A DNA stretch of 64,000 nucleotides from Trifolium pratense (taxonomy: Eukaryota; Streptophyta; Magnoliopsida; Fabales; Fabaceae). The position numbers and the translations under genes were made by a program. Below the pieces are notes generated by a model, which did not search any database, was not told the DNA's origin, and saw nothing but the letters and a program-made list of their open reading frames with translations. This document shows positions 1-11,020 of the stretch, in pieces (position 1 is the stretch's first letter; each line of letters begins with the position of its first letter). The stretch covers positions 10,478,001 through 10,542,000 of the forward strand of contig NC_060060.1 in the NCBI RefSeq assembly GCF_020283565.1, given 5' to 3'.

Positions 1-725
1 GAAGAGAACCTTCTAGAATGTAAATAGGAATAATAATACTATACTAGTATTGATCTATTGAGAATATTGCAACTATGTGGTGTCTGACTACTCGTACTTT
101 CTAGGCTGTCATGACTCATGTTCCACTAAATTTCCAGCGACCGATTGCTTAGGTTAGCAGGGAAATAAATGGAACTTCCGTTGACTTTGATATGGGACAT
201 TGTTAAGCAAACTAAGTCACTGACAGCATTGTCATGTTATTTATAAAGGTTGTTAATTGCTCCATTATACTACTACGTACTGTAATTAAGAAAACACCAA
301 TTGTTTGTTACAATAAACGACAATATACCTTGGTAAAATCCCTTCTAGTATTCTATAGCTGCTTGATTTTAGTTATTACTATTATTATTATTATAAATTA
401 AACTTTAAAGGTCCTTTTTTGTTTTAATAAGAAAAAAAGTCCTTTTGAAAAATGTACTGTACAGCTAGTTAAAAGGTGTCATTGAGTACATTTGTAAGGG
501 ATATATCTTTCTCAATCTAGCAAAAACAACATGGGAAAGCTCTTATACATTTATATGATAATGTTAGAAGTGCATATTATGAGTTACTCCTAAGAGAGGG
601 TGGTACTGGTACATATATATTGCCAATCCAATGTACTTTTCTGGTGTCACAAACAAAAGGTCCCTCTTTATATGTTTTGTGCATCATTCAAAATTTTTAA
701 ACAGTTAATTAAGTTTTTGGTGTCT
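1..725. other. intergenic, no gene seen
   Basis: AT-rich sequence with no reading frame of credible composition and no clear terminal repeats. I see nothing to annotate here before the SINE that begins at about 726. Confidence 0.6.
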
Positions 726-854
726 GTCCGGTGAGCATAGTTCAATTGATAAAGATATTGTAAGGAATGAGTTCGAACCCGGATACTCCCACATATTCAG
801 TTTAAAAAAAGTGAATTTTTAGACATTAGGCTACTTGACTCCCCCCAAAAAAAA
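726..854 (+). repeat. tRNA-derived SINE, degenerate copy
   Basis: The sequence begins gtccggtgagcatagttcaa, which resembles a tRNA-type A box, and about 45 bases later has gagttcgaacccgg, a B-box match. It ends in ggctacttgactcc followed by an A-rich tail. This is the architecture of a Pol III-transcribed tRNA-derived SINE. Two related copies lie at 6183-6662 (same orientation, interrupted) and 34909-35023 (opposite orientation). It is not a functional tRNA gene, because the acceptor and anticodon arms do not pair. Confidence 0.65.
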
Positions 855-2300
855 AGTTTTTTGTCTCTATAAGTATTTCGAATTTTATTTTTAGTCCATA
901 TAAATGATTTCAGCAATTTTTGGTTTCTCAAATATTTTTTACCATAATTTTTTGTCTATACTTTTTAATTAACACCTGTGTACTTTTATATTTTAAAATT
1001 ATTTTTTATTCATGTATTATAACAATATCTCCTCCCAAAATTTAGAATTTTTTTAATATAAGGTTCATTATTTATGAATATTACGGCGGACAAATTAATA
1101 AAATTCATATTTAATTCACCGCTTGTTAAAAAAAATTAAATTTTTGCAAAAGAGAAGAGCTTCCCGTTCTTCTCGCTCCTTTAGCTCATCAATACCTTTA
1201 TGTGAAAAGCTTTCCCTTCGCTTCGAGTATCCAATTGAACAAAAAGCGGCTCAATAGATATGGTATTGAATTCTTGAGAAAAAAGAAGTATTTCAATTTA
1301 TAGAATTATATAATGCGTGTGATTGGTCGATGCCATGTCACAGACGCTCCGGTAGTCAATCAAAATCTGCCATTGTCCAAGATCATTGCGTGTGACCGAA
1401 AACCAAAAATTGTGACCGCCGACCAAGTTCACATTTTAAAATGCGAACTCAGTTTGTAGGATATGTTGTTGCGTTGTTTTACTTAACTTGCGAAGGGGAT
1501 GAAATTGGAAACACAGGGGACTCGCGAAAAGGACTGGCCGCGGAAAGAAATTCCCCTAGTTGAATCCCTCATGTTTTCTTCTGTGTAACAATCCATACCC
1601 TTAAATTTTATTTTTGTTATTTAAATTTCCCTATCTTTCACTTTCGTGTGGTCCAGATTTTATTAAACCCTCCTTTTAACGCTGGATTAGATTCATAAAA
1701 ATCCCAAACTAAGCCATTGACAATACTGCCTAAAGAAACCAGAATTTGAGCTGTTAGTAAATCTGATATATTTTTTTATAGAATAGATAAGTATGTCTGA
1801 TTAAAAATTGTTAGAAACCAAACTTTGTTTCATTTTTAACGAAAGTTTATTAAATAACCACTTAAGACTGATAAAAGCCTCAAAAAGTAGATATGGAGGC
1901 AAAGTGTACATTGTTGAGGCCTTGTGTTGGCCTAATACTGAGGTCACAACTCACAACACCGTGAGATGACATTTATCACATGATGACAAGAGAGATGTCT
2001 TTATTCTCACACCAAGAGTCTCTAGTCCCCACAGCGTGAAGGATGCATCCCTTAATTACACCCCACGTTTTGTTCTCACTAAATTCAGGACATAATTAAA
2101 GTCCAGTGCTATTATCCGCATAAACAAGATATTTGTTATTCGACCAAAATAAAAACAAGATATTTTGTTGACCATTAGGTTTTGTAGTGGCTATATTGGG
2201 CCGTTTCCGGTCTTGGGCCTTGAGGTTTGAAAAAATCCTTCCTCTTCACATATAAATCGCACGAGGTTTGAAAAAAATCTAATTTTGCTCCTTGAGGTTT
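855..2300. other. intergenic, with a diverged local duplication
   Basis: No gene seen. The stretch at about 1306-1360 (gattggtcgatgccatgtca) recurs in diverged form at about 3385-3440, on the other side of the 2.3-3.1 kb repeat. This suggests an old local duplication or two copies of one repeat family. Confidence 0.4.
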
Positions 2301-2304
2301 GAAA

Positions 2305-3141
2305 AAATTTTGCCAACAAACTTCGGTTTTTACAAACCGAATTTTTTAAACATGGAAAAAAAATTCAGTTTATATAAACCGAAATAACATATACCCCCCA
2401 AAAAGAAGAAAAATTTATGTGAAAATTCGTGTAGAGCTACCTGTGGTAAATTTAGCATATCTCTCTGAATATAAGTCGTAGGCTAATGATTTTTAATCTA
2501 GTGTAAAGAAGACAAAATTTACTACAAGATTGACACTAGAATTGTTAAATTTCATTAAGTATAGTATGATAAAATCTACTTACAAGTTTGAGAAAAGAGT
2601 TTATGCAAAATGTTGTAGAGATACATGTGGTAAGTTTATCATATCTCTCTGAATATAGGTCGTGTGCTAATGATTTTTAATCTAGTGTAAAGAAGACAAT
2701 ATTTACTACAAGATTGACACCGGAATTGTTAAATTTCATTAAGTATAGTATGAGAAAATCTACCTACAAGTTTGAGAAAAGTTTCTGCTCTGTTTCTGTA
2801 CCAGTACCCATTATTTGGTCAAACTGAACCAATTGAATAGTTAAACCTCAAAACAAAAATTATATTTGTATTCTTGACACCATAAGCTTTCCAACGAGTG
2901 GTCGTTTACTCAAATCGGACATCGTTTAGTATTTCAAATAAATTGTGGAAGTTGAGGGTCTCATGCAGAATTTGTGCAGGAAATCTGGAAAAAAAATTTG
3001 GAACACAATATTTCGGTTTATATAAACCGAAATTTTTTAGCATGAAAAAAAAATCTGATTCGTATAAGCCGCAGTGCCCCCCAAGGACAAAAACGGAAAT
3101 TTATAAAGTAGAAAAGAAATACGGGAGGTCGGGAGAGAAAT
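2305..3141 (+). repeat. TTCGG/CCGAA palindrome repeat, copy A
   Basis: About 0.8 kb of sequence that recurs in inverted orientation at 32266-33173. It contains several near-perfect palindromes built on cggtttatataaaccg and an internal dimer of a unit of about 185 bp (2433-2617 and 2618-2790). The right end reads gggaggtcgggagagaaa, matching the terminal inverted repeat of copy B. The left end has drifted and the exact boundary is unclear. No protein-coding capacity is evident, so this is probably a non-autonomous DNA transposon of the same family as copy B. Confidence 0.6.
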
Positions 3142-3546
3142 CATCTTTCTTGGATGTCCCATGTATTTCTTCCATTTTTATCCCTTACATCTTAAGTACC
3201 AAATATTGTAAAAATATAAAATTTACAAGGAAAAAGAAGCAAAGTTTACTGCTTAATGTGTGAACATTATATAATGATCTTATAGAAATTCTTTCATCAT
3301 CTCTCATGAAAATATTCTGAATGAAATAGTATGAATAAGTGAGTGATTGAAAAATGGAAAAATGTTTTAATTTATAGTTTTCTATGTGCATATGATTGGT
3401 CGATGTTATGTCACAACCACTCTACTAACCAATCAAAGTTTTTACTACAAGCTAGTCTCATGTGATTTAACCAGAAAACCTTATAAAAATATAAATTCTA
3501 AAAAAATATAGCTCGCAACTTAACCCGCCAATCTTATAAAAAATAT

Positions 3547-3574
3547 ATCGTTTTGTCCCCTCAGACAAAACGAT
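3547..3574. other. perfect 11 bp stem hairpin
   Basis: The arms atcgttttgtc and gacaaaacgat are perfect reverse complements around a 6-base loop. No gene abuts it, so a terminator role is not supported. It is probably part of a repeat. Confidence 0.5.
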
Positions 3575-3639
3575 CAAATTTTATAAGGTTCGTATTATAA
3601 GGTGCGAAAAGTGTTGCAAATTAAATAACAAGCAGAGTA

Positions 3640-3916
3640 CTCCCTCCGGAAATAAATATAAGAAAAAAATTGTTTACGCAGTATTTAAGAAATTTAGCTA
3701 AGTGTAGTTTTTTTTTTTTGATTTAATGTAAAACATGAGTTAAGTTTACTATATTACACATTTTGAAAAGTGTAAAAGTGTAAAAGTAAAATAAATGTCT
3801 AAAATAAAATATATTAATAATAATAATATTAATTAGTTTAAAAATAGTTAACTTTTGCTTATAATAGTGACCAAAATTTGGATTAATTTTTTGTTTATAT
3901 TTATGTCCAGAAGGAA
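3640..3916. mobile_element. Stowaway-like MITE (277 bp)
   Basis: The left end ctccctccggaaataaatat and right end atatttatgtccagaaggaa form imperfect terminal inverted repeats. The element is flanked on both sides by TA, the target duplication expected for Tc1/mariner-type Stowaway MITEs. The interior is AT-rich and non-coding. Confidence 0.6.
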
Positions 3917-4860
3917 TATTTTGATAAATTCGTAATGCGCGCAAAAAGATACGGGGCACGAAAAGAAATTCCCTTCAATCTTTTATGAGATCCGATATTG
4001 CTTAAAACAAATAGAGCACATAGTTCAGCTCCTTGTGATTCCTTGATCGATATTTTTTGTCAAACTTGACAAACACTTTAGAAATTTGACAGTATAGTTG
4101 TATGCAAACTATAATTTATAAACCGTGAACTAGATGGATTCACAAGAAGGAGAGGTGAATGACAATGGACACCTTTAGTATAAGTCTTTTGCCCGTTGAG
4201 ATTTAAAAAAGACGAATTTTTTTGAAAAAATCATTTTTAAGAAAATTATTTTTTTTTTAGAGATTTTGAAAAAAAACTAAAGTTATTTGCCGTTTGTTTA
4301 TGATCATTAAAATCAATTTTTTTAAGATGGTGCAGGATGATGAATGATAAAAAAAATGGATTTTGATAAAATCTATTGAAAATAGATTCTCATTTTGATG
4401 AAAAAAAAAGATTTTTTTTACTAAAATGATTTTTGAAAAAAAATCTGAAACAAACACAAGTAAGATAAAAAATTAGATTTTTTTTTGAGAAAAATAGATT
4501 TGTTTGGTGAAAAATCTGAAACAAACAGGCTCTTTATTAGTTAGAACTTAGAACCTTTCAAAAACAACATTTTTATCAAATATATTATGGTATTTGATCA
4601 AATATATAAGGTAACAAATAATAGGAGTATATTATGGTATTTGATCAAATATATAAGGTGAGATCTTATACTTGAGGGTAAATTGTTGAGTTTCACATTG
4701 CTTAATAATGAGTAAAATATTGAATGTATAAGAGAGACGATTGATATATACATCTAATACTTTAAAATTTTGGGTGAAAATGTGGTTCAAGTAAAAATGT
4801 GACGTCTCATTTTTGTTTCGAAATGGGTCAAGGTCCAACACAAATGGTCCCATCATCACA
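3917..4860. other. intergenic, with a short direct repeat
   Basis: No gene seen. A segment of about 32 bp containing ggtatttgatcaaatatata occurs twice, at about 4582-4613 and 4629-4660. The region 4190-4530 is rich in poly-A and poly-T runs with repeated gattttt and ctgaaacaaac words, probably an eroded inverted-repeat element. Reading frames here are low complexity. Confidence 0.4.
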
Positions 4861-5215
4861 AGCTCAATCCAAACTCACACCGCCTTGTCACTTACAACCA
4901 CTCCCTCTATAAAAGCGTGAAGGCTTACACGCCAAGGTACAATTTATTCACTTTTCACTTTCATTCCATCTTTGATCATATATTGACTTAAACGTCCGAG
5001 TGCTAACCTATTTTACAGATACACTCGCCACCGTCAATCGCCACTTTAGAGACCCACCTCAAACCTCACCGTCAGAGTCAATCAGTTTTGTCCCGTTCAG
5101 AGCAAATTTCAATAGCTCATCTGGGACAAACAAATTAAATTTCCAAAACATAGATACCTATGACAAAACAATATTAAAATTAGCTCAACATTGCATGAGA
5201 GGATCCAACTTTTAA
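4860..5215 (+). repeat. possible Ty3/Gypsy LTR fragment
   Basis: A TATA-like tctataaaagcg at about 4907 is followed by ttgacttaaacgtccgagtg (about 4984) and then CT-rich sequence. That order resembles the R/U5 part of plant Gypsy LTRs, in which a ttgacttgagcgtcggagtg-like motif is common. There is no second LTR and no internal domain here. A 71-codon open frame overlaps it but has no recognisable domain. The assignment rests on recalled motif similarity only. Confidence 0.3.
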
Positions 5216-6182
5216 TATTCGTCTATGTACTAATGAGAATAGAGATGACTTATTTAACTTGTGGAACAATAAGGGGGAGGGGACCAATGGAGTAAGAATT
5301 AAGAAAGTATGTGCAAGTCAAAGAGAAAAATTAGTTCCAAAGTGGATGGATGGAATCACTGAATGAAGGTCGTTTTTCTTCCAAACTTGGTGCAATTTTC
5401 TATTTGCGTTTTCAATACGTTTTTTTGCTTTGAAATGTATTAACAGATCAATCAAACATATCCATCAAAATATCCGAAATTCTGCGCAAACGAGATGCAT
5501 CTTTCTCCTGCCGTCACTATTTATTTTTGTTGAAAAATATTCTATACTAAATATTATTTGATGTTTACATTCAAACAAATATCTAAATAAGATTTTGGTT
5601 TCATACGTTATACGTTATGTAGAAATACAATTGTAAAGGTATTCTCTCTATTTTATACGGTGAGTTTGGTTTGTTAAAAATATAGAATTAGAGAGGACAA
5701 CTCTAGTTTATATTATGTTTGATTTTAAACCTGTTCATGAAATTGGACAAATGAGATGGTAAGAGACTGAATAAAAAGTAAATTTTTTAGGAACCCAAAT
5801 AAAAAATTAAATTTTTTATTTTTCACTAAACAACTTGTACAAAAAAAAAAAAACAATAAGACAACTTTTTAATAAGAGTGGTAATTACCTCTCAAACTAT
5901 ATATTAGCGTACAAATTACATTAGGCTGAATGAGGAAAATTAATTGATAGAGGGATATTAAAGTTTCGATTAAATAATGGACTACAATATGGACTACAAT
6001 AGGTTGAATGAGTAAAATTAATTGATAGAGATATTAAATTATCGGTTAAATAATGGACACCCCAAACAAATGAACAGTTGACTCGGCCAAAACCAAGAAA
6101 TCTGCCAACAATTAGTTCAAAATAAAATAAAGAGAAATAGGTACTATGTGAGTTTGGGCAGTAGAAGCTTCTACTCATTAGT
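5216..6182. other. intergenic, no gene seen
   Basis: AT-rich. A segment of about 45 bp (gaaaattaattgatagaggg...) recurs in diverged form 60-70 bases downstream, between 5930 and 6060, as a short tandem repeat. No credible coding sequence. Confidence 0.4.
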
Positions 6183-6662
6183 GGAGGTGAACATAACTCA
6201 GCTGATAAGTGTTGAATATGTTGTTTGTGTTGTTGGAGTTTGTTTGAAGTTCCACATTGATTAGGTTTTCGGGATGTAAAGTGTATAAATATGTGAGGGC
6301 AACCTCATATCCTTTGAGCCAGCTTTTGGGATGAGATCCAAACATATTTAACATGATATCAGAGTCGGGTTAAAGACTGCAATGTGGACATCTGACCCAG
6401 GACTACGCTAGGCGTGAGGGTGAGTGTTGAATATGTTGTTTGTGTTGTTGGAGTTTGTTTAAAGTCTCACATTGCTTAGGTTTCCGGATGTGAAGTGTAT
6501 AAATATGTGAGGACAACCTCATCTTTTGAGCTAGTTTTTGGGGATAAGATCCAAGCATACTTAACAACATTGTATGTAATATACAGGATCATAGTTTGAA
6601 CCATGATACTTCCACTTATTTAGCCACTTAAAAGGTGAATTTCTATCCACCGGACGACTTGA
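6183..6662 (+). repeat. tRNA-derived SINE, split by a TRIM element
   Basis: The 5' part (6183-6209, ggaggtgaacataactcagc) carries the A-box-like region. The 3' part (6567-6662) carries a degenerate B box (agtttgaacc) and the family's end, cggacgacttgac. The two parts are separated by the 357 bp TRIM at 6210-6566 and together line up with the SINE at 726-854. The SINE therefore predates the TRIM insertion. Confidence 0.6.
6210..6566 (+). mobile_element. TRIM (miniature LTR retrotransposon)
   Basis: Two direct repeats, 6210-6353 and 6425-6566 (about 143 bp, both starting tgttgaatatgttg and ending ttaaca), flank a 71 bp interior. Directly after the 5' repeat is tgatatcagagtc, similar to the tRNA-Met primer binding site of plant LTR elements. 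Directly before the 3' repeat is a purine-rich gcgtgagggtgag, a polypurine-tract candidate. There is no coding capacity, as expected of a terminal-repeat retrotransposon in miniature. The repeats differ at several positions and no clean 5 bp target duplication remains, so the insertion is old. Confidence 0.8.
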
Positions 6663-7896
6663 CAAAAATAAAAGTTGTACTCATTAATTCAATATTGACA
6701 TCAATTCATATTTTTATATGTTTTTTTTTATGAAAATGCTGATTTGTATTTGACAAAAATTTGCGAGTCTCCACAGAATTTTTTTGTATGTGGTGCAAAG
6801 TTAAAGAGGAATGTCTGTGGCCGGGTTGGGTGCAGGGGTGAGGTGCGTAGATTGATAATGGAAAAGATAGTTTTTCGGTAAAAGTTATGATGTCTTTGCC
6901 GTTAAATAAAAAAAAAAAGAAAAAGAATAAGACAAGAGTCGCAAAACATTTCATGATGGCCTGTGTCAATATTTGTTGCATGTTCCATACTTCATTCAAT
7001 ACAATATAATGTTATGTTGTGTGGTCATTATAGTCGAGCAACAATGGTCTAAAGCAAAGGAAAAATAATAAGAAATAATTGAAGGAGGCTACCAATTGAC
7101 ACAAAAAATGACAAGATATCAAAATTATATGTATAGCTGCCGGGATAACCAAACAATTTAGAAATAGTGGGATAGTTAGGTGAATGCAAAGAAAAATCCT
7201 CTCTTTACCCACTTTGTTCCATTCTTTCTCCTCTCCTTATCCATACTATATAAAAATTCTCTGTGTTCATACCTATTATGAATTGATGTCACTGTTTCTT
7301 TCCCTTTACCAACCAAAAAACTGTTTTTTTTTTTTTTTCCTTTCAATAATATTTTGCAATTTTTTTTTGTTTAACATTAAAATATATACAAACTTTTACT
7401 TGGACTAGTTATTTGTCTTTTGCATGCAAATTCACTTCATCGTTGAACTTATTATAATTTGTTTGAAAAGGTATACGTCCTTGAAATTGGAGTACTTGAA
7501 TTTTTGTTTTTTGGTGAAGAATACGTTATGTTAACAAGCGTGATGACTTCTCTAATATAAGTGTGATTTTGGTAAAAAAGGTGAATTTCTCTAGGGTCCC
7601 AAAAGTCCTAGAGAGGATTCCCTTCCTCATGTGACATTATGGTTAGATTTTTTTTTTTTTAGCGATTGATTTGAGAAGAGGAAAAAAAGGTAAATTTAAA
7701 GGTGAGGGTTGAACAATTAAAAAATATGAGAAAAAAAATTGAGACAATTCATTCTCCAAAAGTTTCGCAAATAGACACACACCTGTGGACTGTGGTAATT
7801 TAAGAAACTCTCGCAAATCAATTTTCGGAGGTAAAAAAACCTCCCGCTAATTGGTTTATTAAAACTTTTCTTATTTACGCGTGTTTTTTATTTTGA
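6663..7896. other. intergenic, no gene seen
   Basis: Low-complexity AT-rich DNA with poly-T runs. The short open frames here are of biased composition (Phe, Leu, Lys) and have no domain. No terminal-repeat element was found. Confidence 0.45.
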
Positions 7897-7899
7897 TAA

Positions 7900-8481
7900 G
7901 ACCATTTACAATGGTGTTGAAAATGAGTGTTGAAGGTAGCAAAACCATTGTAGAGTGGATGTTGAAAATGAGTGTTGAATGATGTGGAGGAGAGAGGTGT
8001 TGAAAGAATTCAACATAGTTGAATGTGTCACGTGTTTGATTTTGATTGGCTGTTTGGATTTTTATCATATTAATACTTTGAACTCAATTATTTCATTGCA
8101 AATTTCACTATCTTAATCTTATTATTATTATCTTTCTATTAGTGTTTATTTTGAAGTTTTAGTCTTTTTTTAGTGAAACGGATCCCAATAATCATTTCAA
8201 CACCCAAAATTCTTCTAATTATCCCAACAATTATCAATTGTTAAATGTTTATTATTTTAATTTAATTTTAATCGATAATTGTAATTTTATGTAATCATAA
8301 AAATAAAATGTAAATTTAAATAAGAATATGAAATAAAAAGTGGTGGGGTAGAATATTGAATGAAAAACCATTTGAGAGAGTAAAAGTTGAATGAATGTTG
8401 AATTATTAGGTGGAAGAAATAGAAAATTATGTGGAATGTTGAGAATTAAAAAAGTTGGTGTTGAAACTATTGTAAATGGTT
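7900..8481. mobile_element. MITE with TAA target duplication (PIF/Harbinger-like)
   Basis: The ends gaccatttacaatgg and ctattgtaaatggtt are inverted repeats (about 13 of 15 paired). They are flanked by taa at 7897-7899 and 8482-8484, the 3 bp duplication typical of PIF/Harbinger (Tourist) elements. The interior has repeated ttgaaaatgagtgttga words and no coding sequence. Confidence 0.6.
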
Positions 8482-8533
8482 TAATAGACACGCATGATTG
8501 TTATTAATCAATTAATGTGCATATTTTTATCTA

Positions 8534-8807
8534 CTCCCTCCGGCCTTATTTATAAGCAAATTGTCAACACAAAATTTTGGCCTTAAATATAAGTAAAAGT
8601 TACAAAAATCAAGTTTATTTAATGTTATTCTTCCAAAATTACCCTCATGAATTGTTCTACTTTTTAAATGATTGTAGAATTCCAATGCAAAGTTAAGGTT
8701 ATTTTAGGAATTGTAATAGAAATTTTACATAAAATCAAGACAAAAAAAGTAACTTCTTAATAAGTGTGCAAATGAGCATATTTGCTTAAAAAAAAGGCCG
8801 AAGGGAG
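8534..8807. mobile_element. Stowaway-like MITE (274 bp)
   Basis: The left end ctccctccggccttatttat and right end, whose reverse complement begins ctcccttcggcc, are terminal inverted repeats flanked by TA on each side. Non-coding. Related ends are seen at 20460-20606 and 63869-64000. Confidence 0.7.
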
Positions 8808-9530
8808 TATTATATAACACATGCTTGTTATTAATTGATAATATAAAATTATTTTATACTATTAGTACATTTTTTTCTCTCTTTAAAAAGTAAAAACATA
8901 CATTAAAAACACTTAACACGGTATATTTGACGGCAAAAATTTGATGTCAAAACATCAATTTTCTTTCTTAAAGTGGGAACATCAACCACTACATGTTTTT
9001 TACGTGCCTCAATCAAAGGTTAACCTTTGACTATATATTTTTGTGTGTGAATATTTTAACTACTAATACTATTATCTACTAGTACCATTTTTGTCCCACC
9101 AACCACACTTCTCATTCTTTTCGATATTTTCTAGAACAAGAAAAAAAGCCAGATAATGCTAACCACACGCGTCTATACATTATCAATCAAAGAAAAAGTA
9201 GTACGCACTCTCTACATATGAGTATTTTTTAGCACATCATATAATTAAAGAAATAAATGTGTTACAACGGGAAATTGCAATGGAAGCTTCCTTGTAGAAA
9301 ATTTCTTGCGAAAATAAAACACAATTTCATTCAAGAGAAAAAGCCAACCACACGAAGCGTGTTATGATTTTCTTTCCTCCTTAATATTTTATCAATTTTT
9401 TCTTTCACGTCTCAATAAGAAAAAGAAGAGTGTCAACATGATGGATATATCACAATCACAACTACTGGCTTAGACCGTTTTATCATAGTAAATTAGTAAT
9501 CAACTGTCAATATTTTTTAAATTTGTAATT

Positions 9531-9572
<42 letters not shown>

Positions 9573-10600
9573 AGGAGGAAAGTGTTAAAAACACGATTTT
9601 TGTTGTTGTTGTTTTATTAATAAAATATGCTAAAAAGTAAAAACAAATGTTAAGAAGCACTTCAAACAAATATTATCTTAAAAATAATATATATATTCAA
9701 CACTTAAAACTTTAAAAATTATTTTTCATATATACAATTCATCATTTGTTTTGTTTACACTTGTGGCCAGTCTATGTGATCCGATTTTATGAAAACAAAA
9801 AAGGTGTTAAAAAACGTGAATAATTTGATGAAAATGAAAAAGTATAGAAGTTATTTTTTGTTTGAAAGAAGAAGTAATTATTAAAATAGAAATTAAGAAT
9901 AATGTAAAAAAATGTAGAAGTTAGAGTTTAAAAAAAAAATGTTAAGAGTTGTGGAAATTAAAAATAGGCTACACCAAAACTAAGTTTTCCCTTTAATTAT
10001 ACTAGTGGCCAGATGGGCACGTTCCGTGCTCGTCTGTGTGGTTCAATTTTTCTATTATGTTAAGTTGTGTAAAATATTATATTTTAAATTTTTATATCTC
10101 TTTTTATAAATTTTGTTGAAGAAATATGGAGAGATGTATAAACTAAAATAATAGAACAAATGAATAGAAACTGCTATAGTTGGTTTTGCAAGTTAGAAAA
10201 AGTAGTTTATTTTGAAAGTTATATTAAAGAAAAGTATGAATAAAAAAAAATTGTTAAGGGTATTTTTGAATTTTTTAAAAAAGGCTACACCAAAACAATG
10301 TTTTTAAGATATATATATATATATATTAGTATAGTTTTTTTTACATTTTTTTAACAAGTGTTTTAAGAGCAATATTTAGCATGACCTTTTATTAATTCTC
10401 TGAAGAAGAAGCTCTGATAATTTAAAATTCAATTATGAAATAAGTAAAATCCAAGTTTAAAATTATTCTCAACGGGAATCGAACTTGAATTCTTTCAAAA
10501 GATACATAACCTTTTATTAATTTAATAAAATGTCGTCGATCTATGTGTACGTGTGGAACCGGTTTCATTTGGTCCAAATAATAATAAACTTTAGTGTGCT
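8808..10600. other. intergenic and distal upstream region of the heat-shock factor gene
   Basis: No gene seen. It contains the TA microsatellite at 9535-9571. A word containing ggctacaccaaaac occurs at about 9967 and 10285, and a word containing tggccag at about 9764 and 10007, suggesting an eroded duplicated repeat. Confidence 0.4.
9535..9571. repeat. (TA)n microsatellite
   Basis: About 18 uninterrupted TA units. Confidence 0.9.
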
Positions 10601-10605
10601 ATAGC

Positions 10606-10623
10606 TTCTAAAAATTTCTAGAA
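10606..10623 (+). promoter_or_regulatory. candidate heat-shock element
   Basis: The sequence is TTCtaAAAatTTCtaGAA: four alternating 5 bp units, three of which match the nGAAn/nTTCn heat-shock-factor binding consensus, including a perfect TTCnnGAA at 10616-10623. It lies 47 bp upstream of the TATA box of a heat-shock factor gene, a typical place for autoregulation or heat induction. The match is seen directly. Its use is inference. Confidence 0.6.
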
Positions 10624-10669
10624 CCCACGTCACTAATTAAGGATCCAAAATGTTTGGTTTTTTCGTATC

Positions 10670-10677
10670 TATAAAAG
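10670..10677 (+). promoter_or_regulatory. TATA box of the HSFB1-type gene
   Basis: tataaaag lies 56 bp upstream of the first upstream ATG and about 350 bp upstream of the main ATG. This implies a transcription start near 10700 and a leader of roughly 320 nt. Confidence 0.65.
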
Positions 10678-10725
10678 AGACTCTTCCAAGCATAATCAAA
10701 GTGAATAAAACTTTCCTATTTTCAT

Positions 10726-10758
10726 ATGGGAAATTATGGTAATTGTGAACCAAATTGA
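10726..10758 (+). CDS. short upstream ORF in the HSFB1 leader (10 codons)
   Basis: An ATG at 10726 opens a 10-residue frame (MGNYGNCEPN, stop TGA) in the predicted leader. It would be the first ATG met by a scanning ribosome if transcription starts about 30 bp below the TATA box. Whether it is translated cannot be told from the sequence. Confidence 0.4.
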   Translation: MGNYGNCEPN

Positions 10759-10777
10759 TTTCATAGATGATGCTTAA
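10736..10777 (+). CDS. upstream ORF 1 of the HSFB1 leader (13 codons)
   Basis: An ATG at 10736 opens a 13-residue frame beginning MVIV. It ends in TAA at 10775-10777 and so overlaps the first codons of the longer upstream ORF at 10767. In Arabidopsis, HsfB1 (also called TBF1) has two upstream ORFs, a short one followed by a conserved longer one. This frame has the position of the short one. The peptide itself is not obviously conserved with Arabidopsis. Confidence 0.45.
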   Translation: MVIVNQIDFIDDA

Positions 10778-10907
10778 ACGAATGGATTCTGATCATCAAA
10801 GAAAGCCTTCAGAAAATTTAGTTCATTCTCGATTCTTTCTTTCTGGATTTTATTGTTGGGATTGGGAATTCTTAACTGCTCTTCTTCTTTTTAGTTGCTC
10901 TTACTAG
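10767..10907 (+). CDS. conserved-peptide upstream ORF of HSFB1 (46 residues)
   Basis: The frame runs from two adjacent ATG codons (10767 and 10770) to TAG at 10905-10907, and lies 113 bp upstream of the main ATG with no other ATG between. The C-terminal half, which includes RFFLSGFYCWDWEFLTALL, is rich in aromatic and hydrophobic residues. From memory it matches the conserved-peptide upstream ORF known in HsfB1/TBF1 leaders across eudicots. In Arabidopsis these upstream ORFs repress translation of the main frame, and repression is relieved during immune induction and starvation. The same control here is inference. Which of the two ATGs, or the third in-frame ATG at codon 6, is used cannot be decided from sequence. 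Confidence 0.8.
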   Translation: MMLKRMDSDHQRKPSENLVHSRFFLSGFYCWDWEFLTALLLFSCSY

Positions 10908-11020
10908 ACAAAGATTTTCTTAAGTTAGTTTTAATTTTAATTTTTTGTTTTGAGAATATTATTACTAGTGGTTATTAATTAGAGAAGATTAGTTGAAGGG
11001 TAGATCGGGAAAATCAAAAT

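Noticed and set aside
726..795. tRNA gene
   Set aside because: A- and B-box-like words are present, but the arms do not pair into a cloverleaf and the sequence continues into a SINE body with an A-rich tail.
2898..3263. 121-codon open frame
   Set aside because: It lies within the palindrome repeat copy A, starts from a non-ATG codon, and recurs broken on the other strand of copy B.
3547..3574. Transcription terminator
   Set aside because: The hairpin is perfect, but no gene ends nearby and plant Pol II genes do not use such terminators.
9535..9571. CRISPR array or other regulatory repeat
   Set aside because: It is a plain TA microsatellite. No direct-repeat and spacer structure occurs in the window, and CRISPR is not expected in a plant genome.
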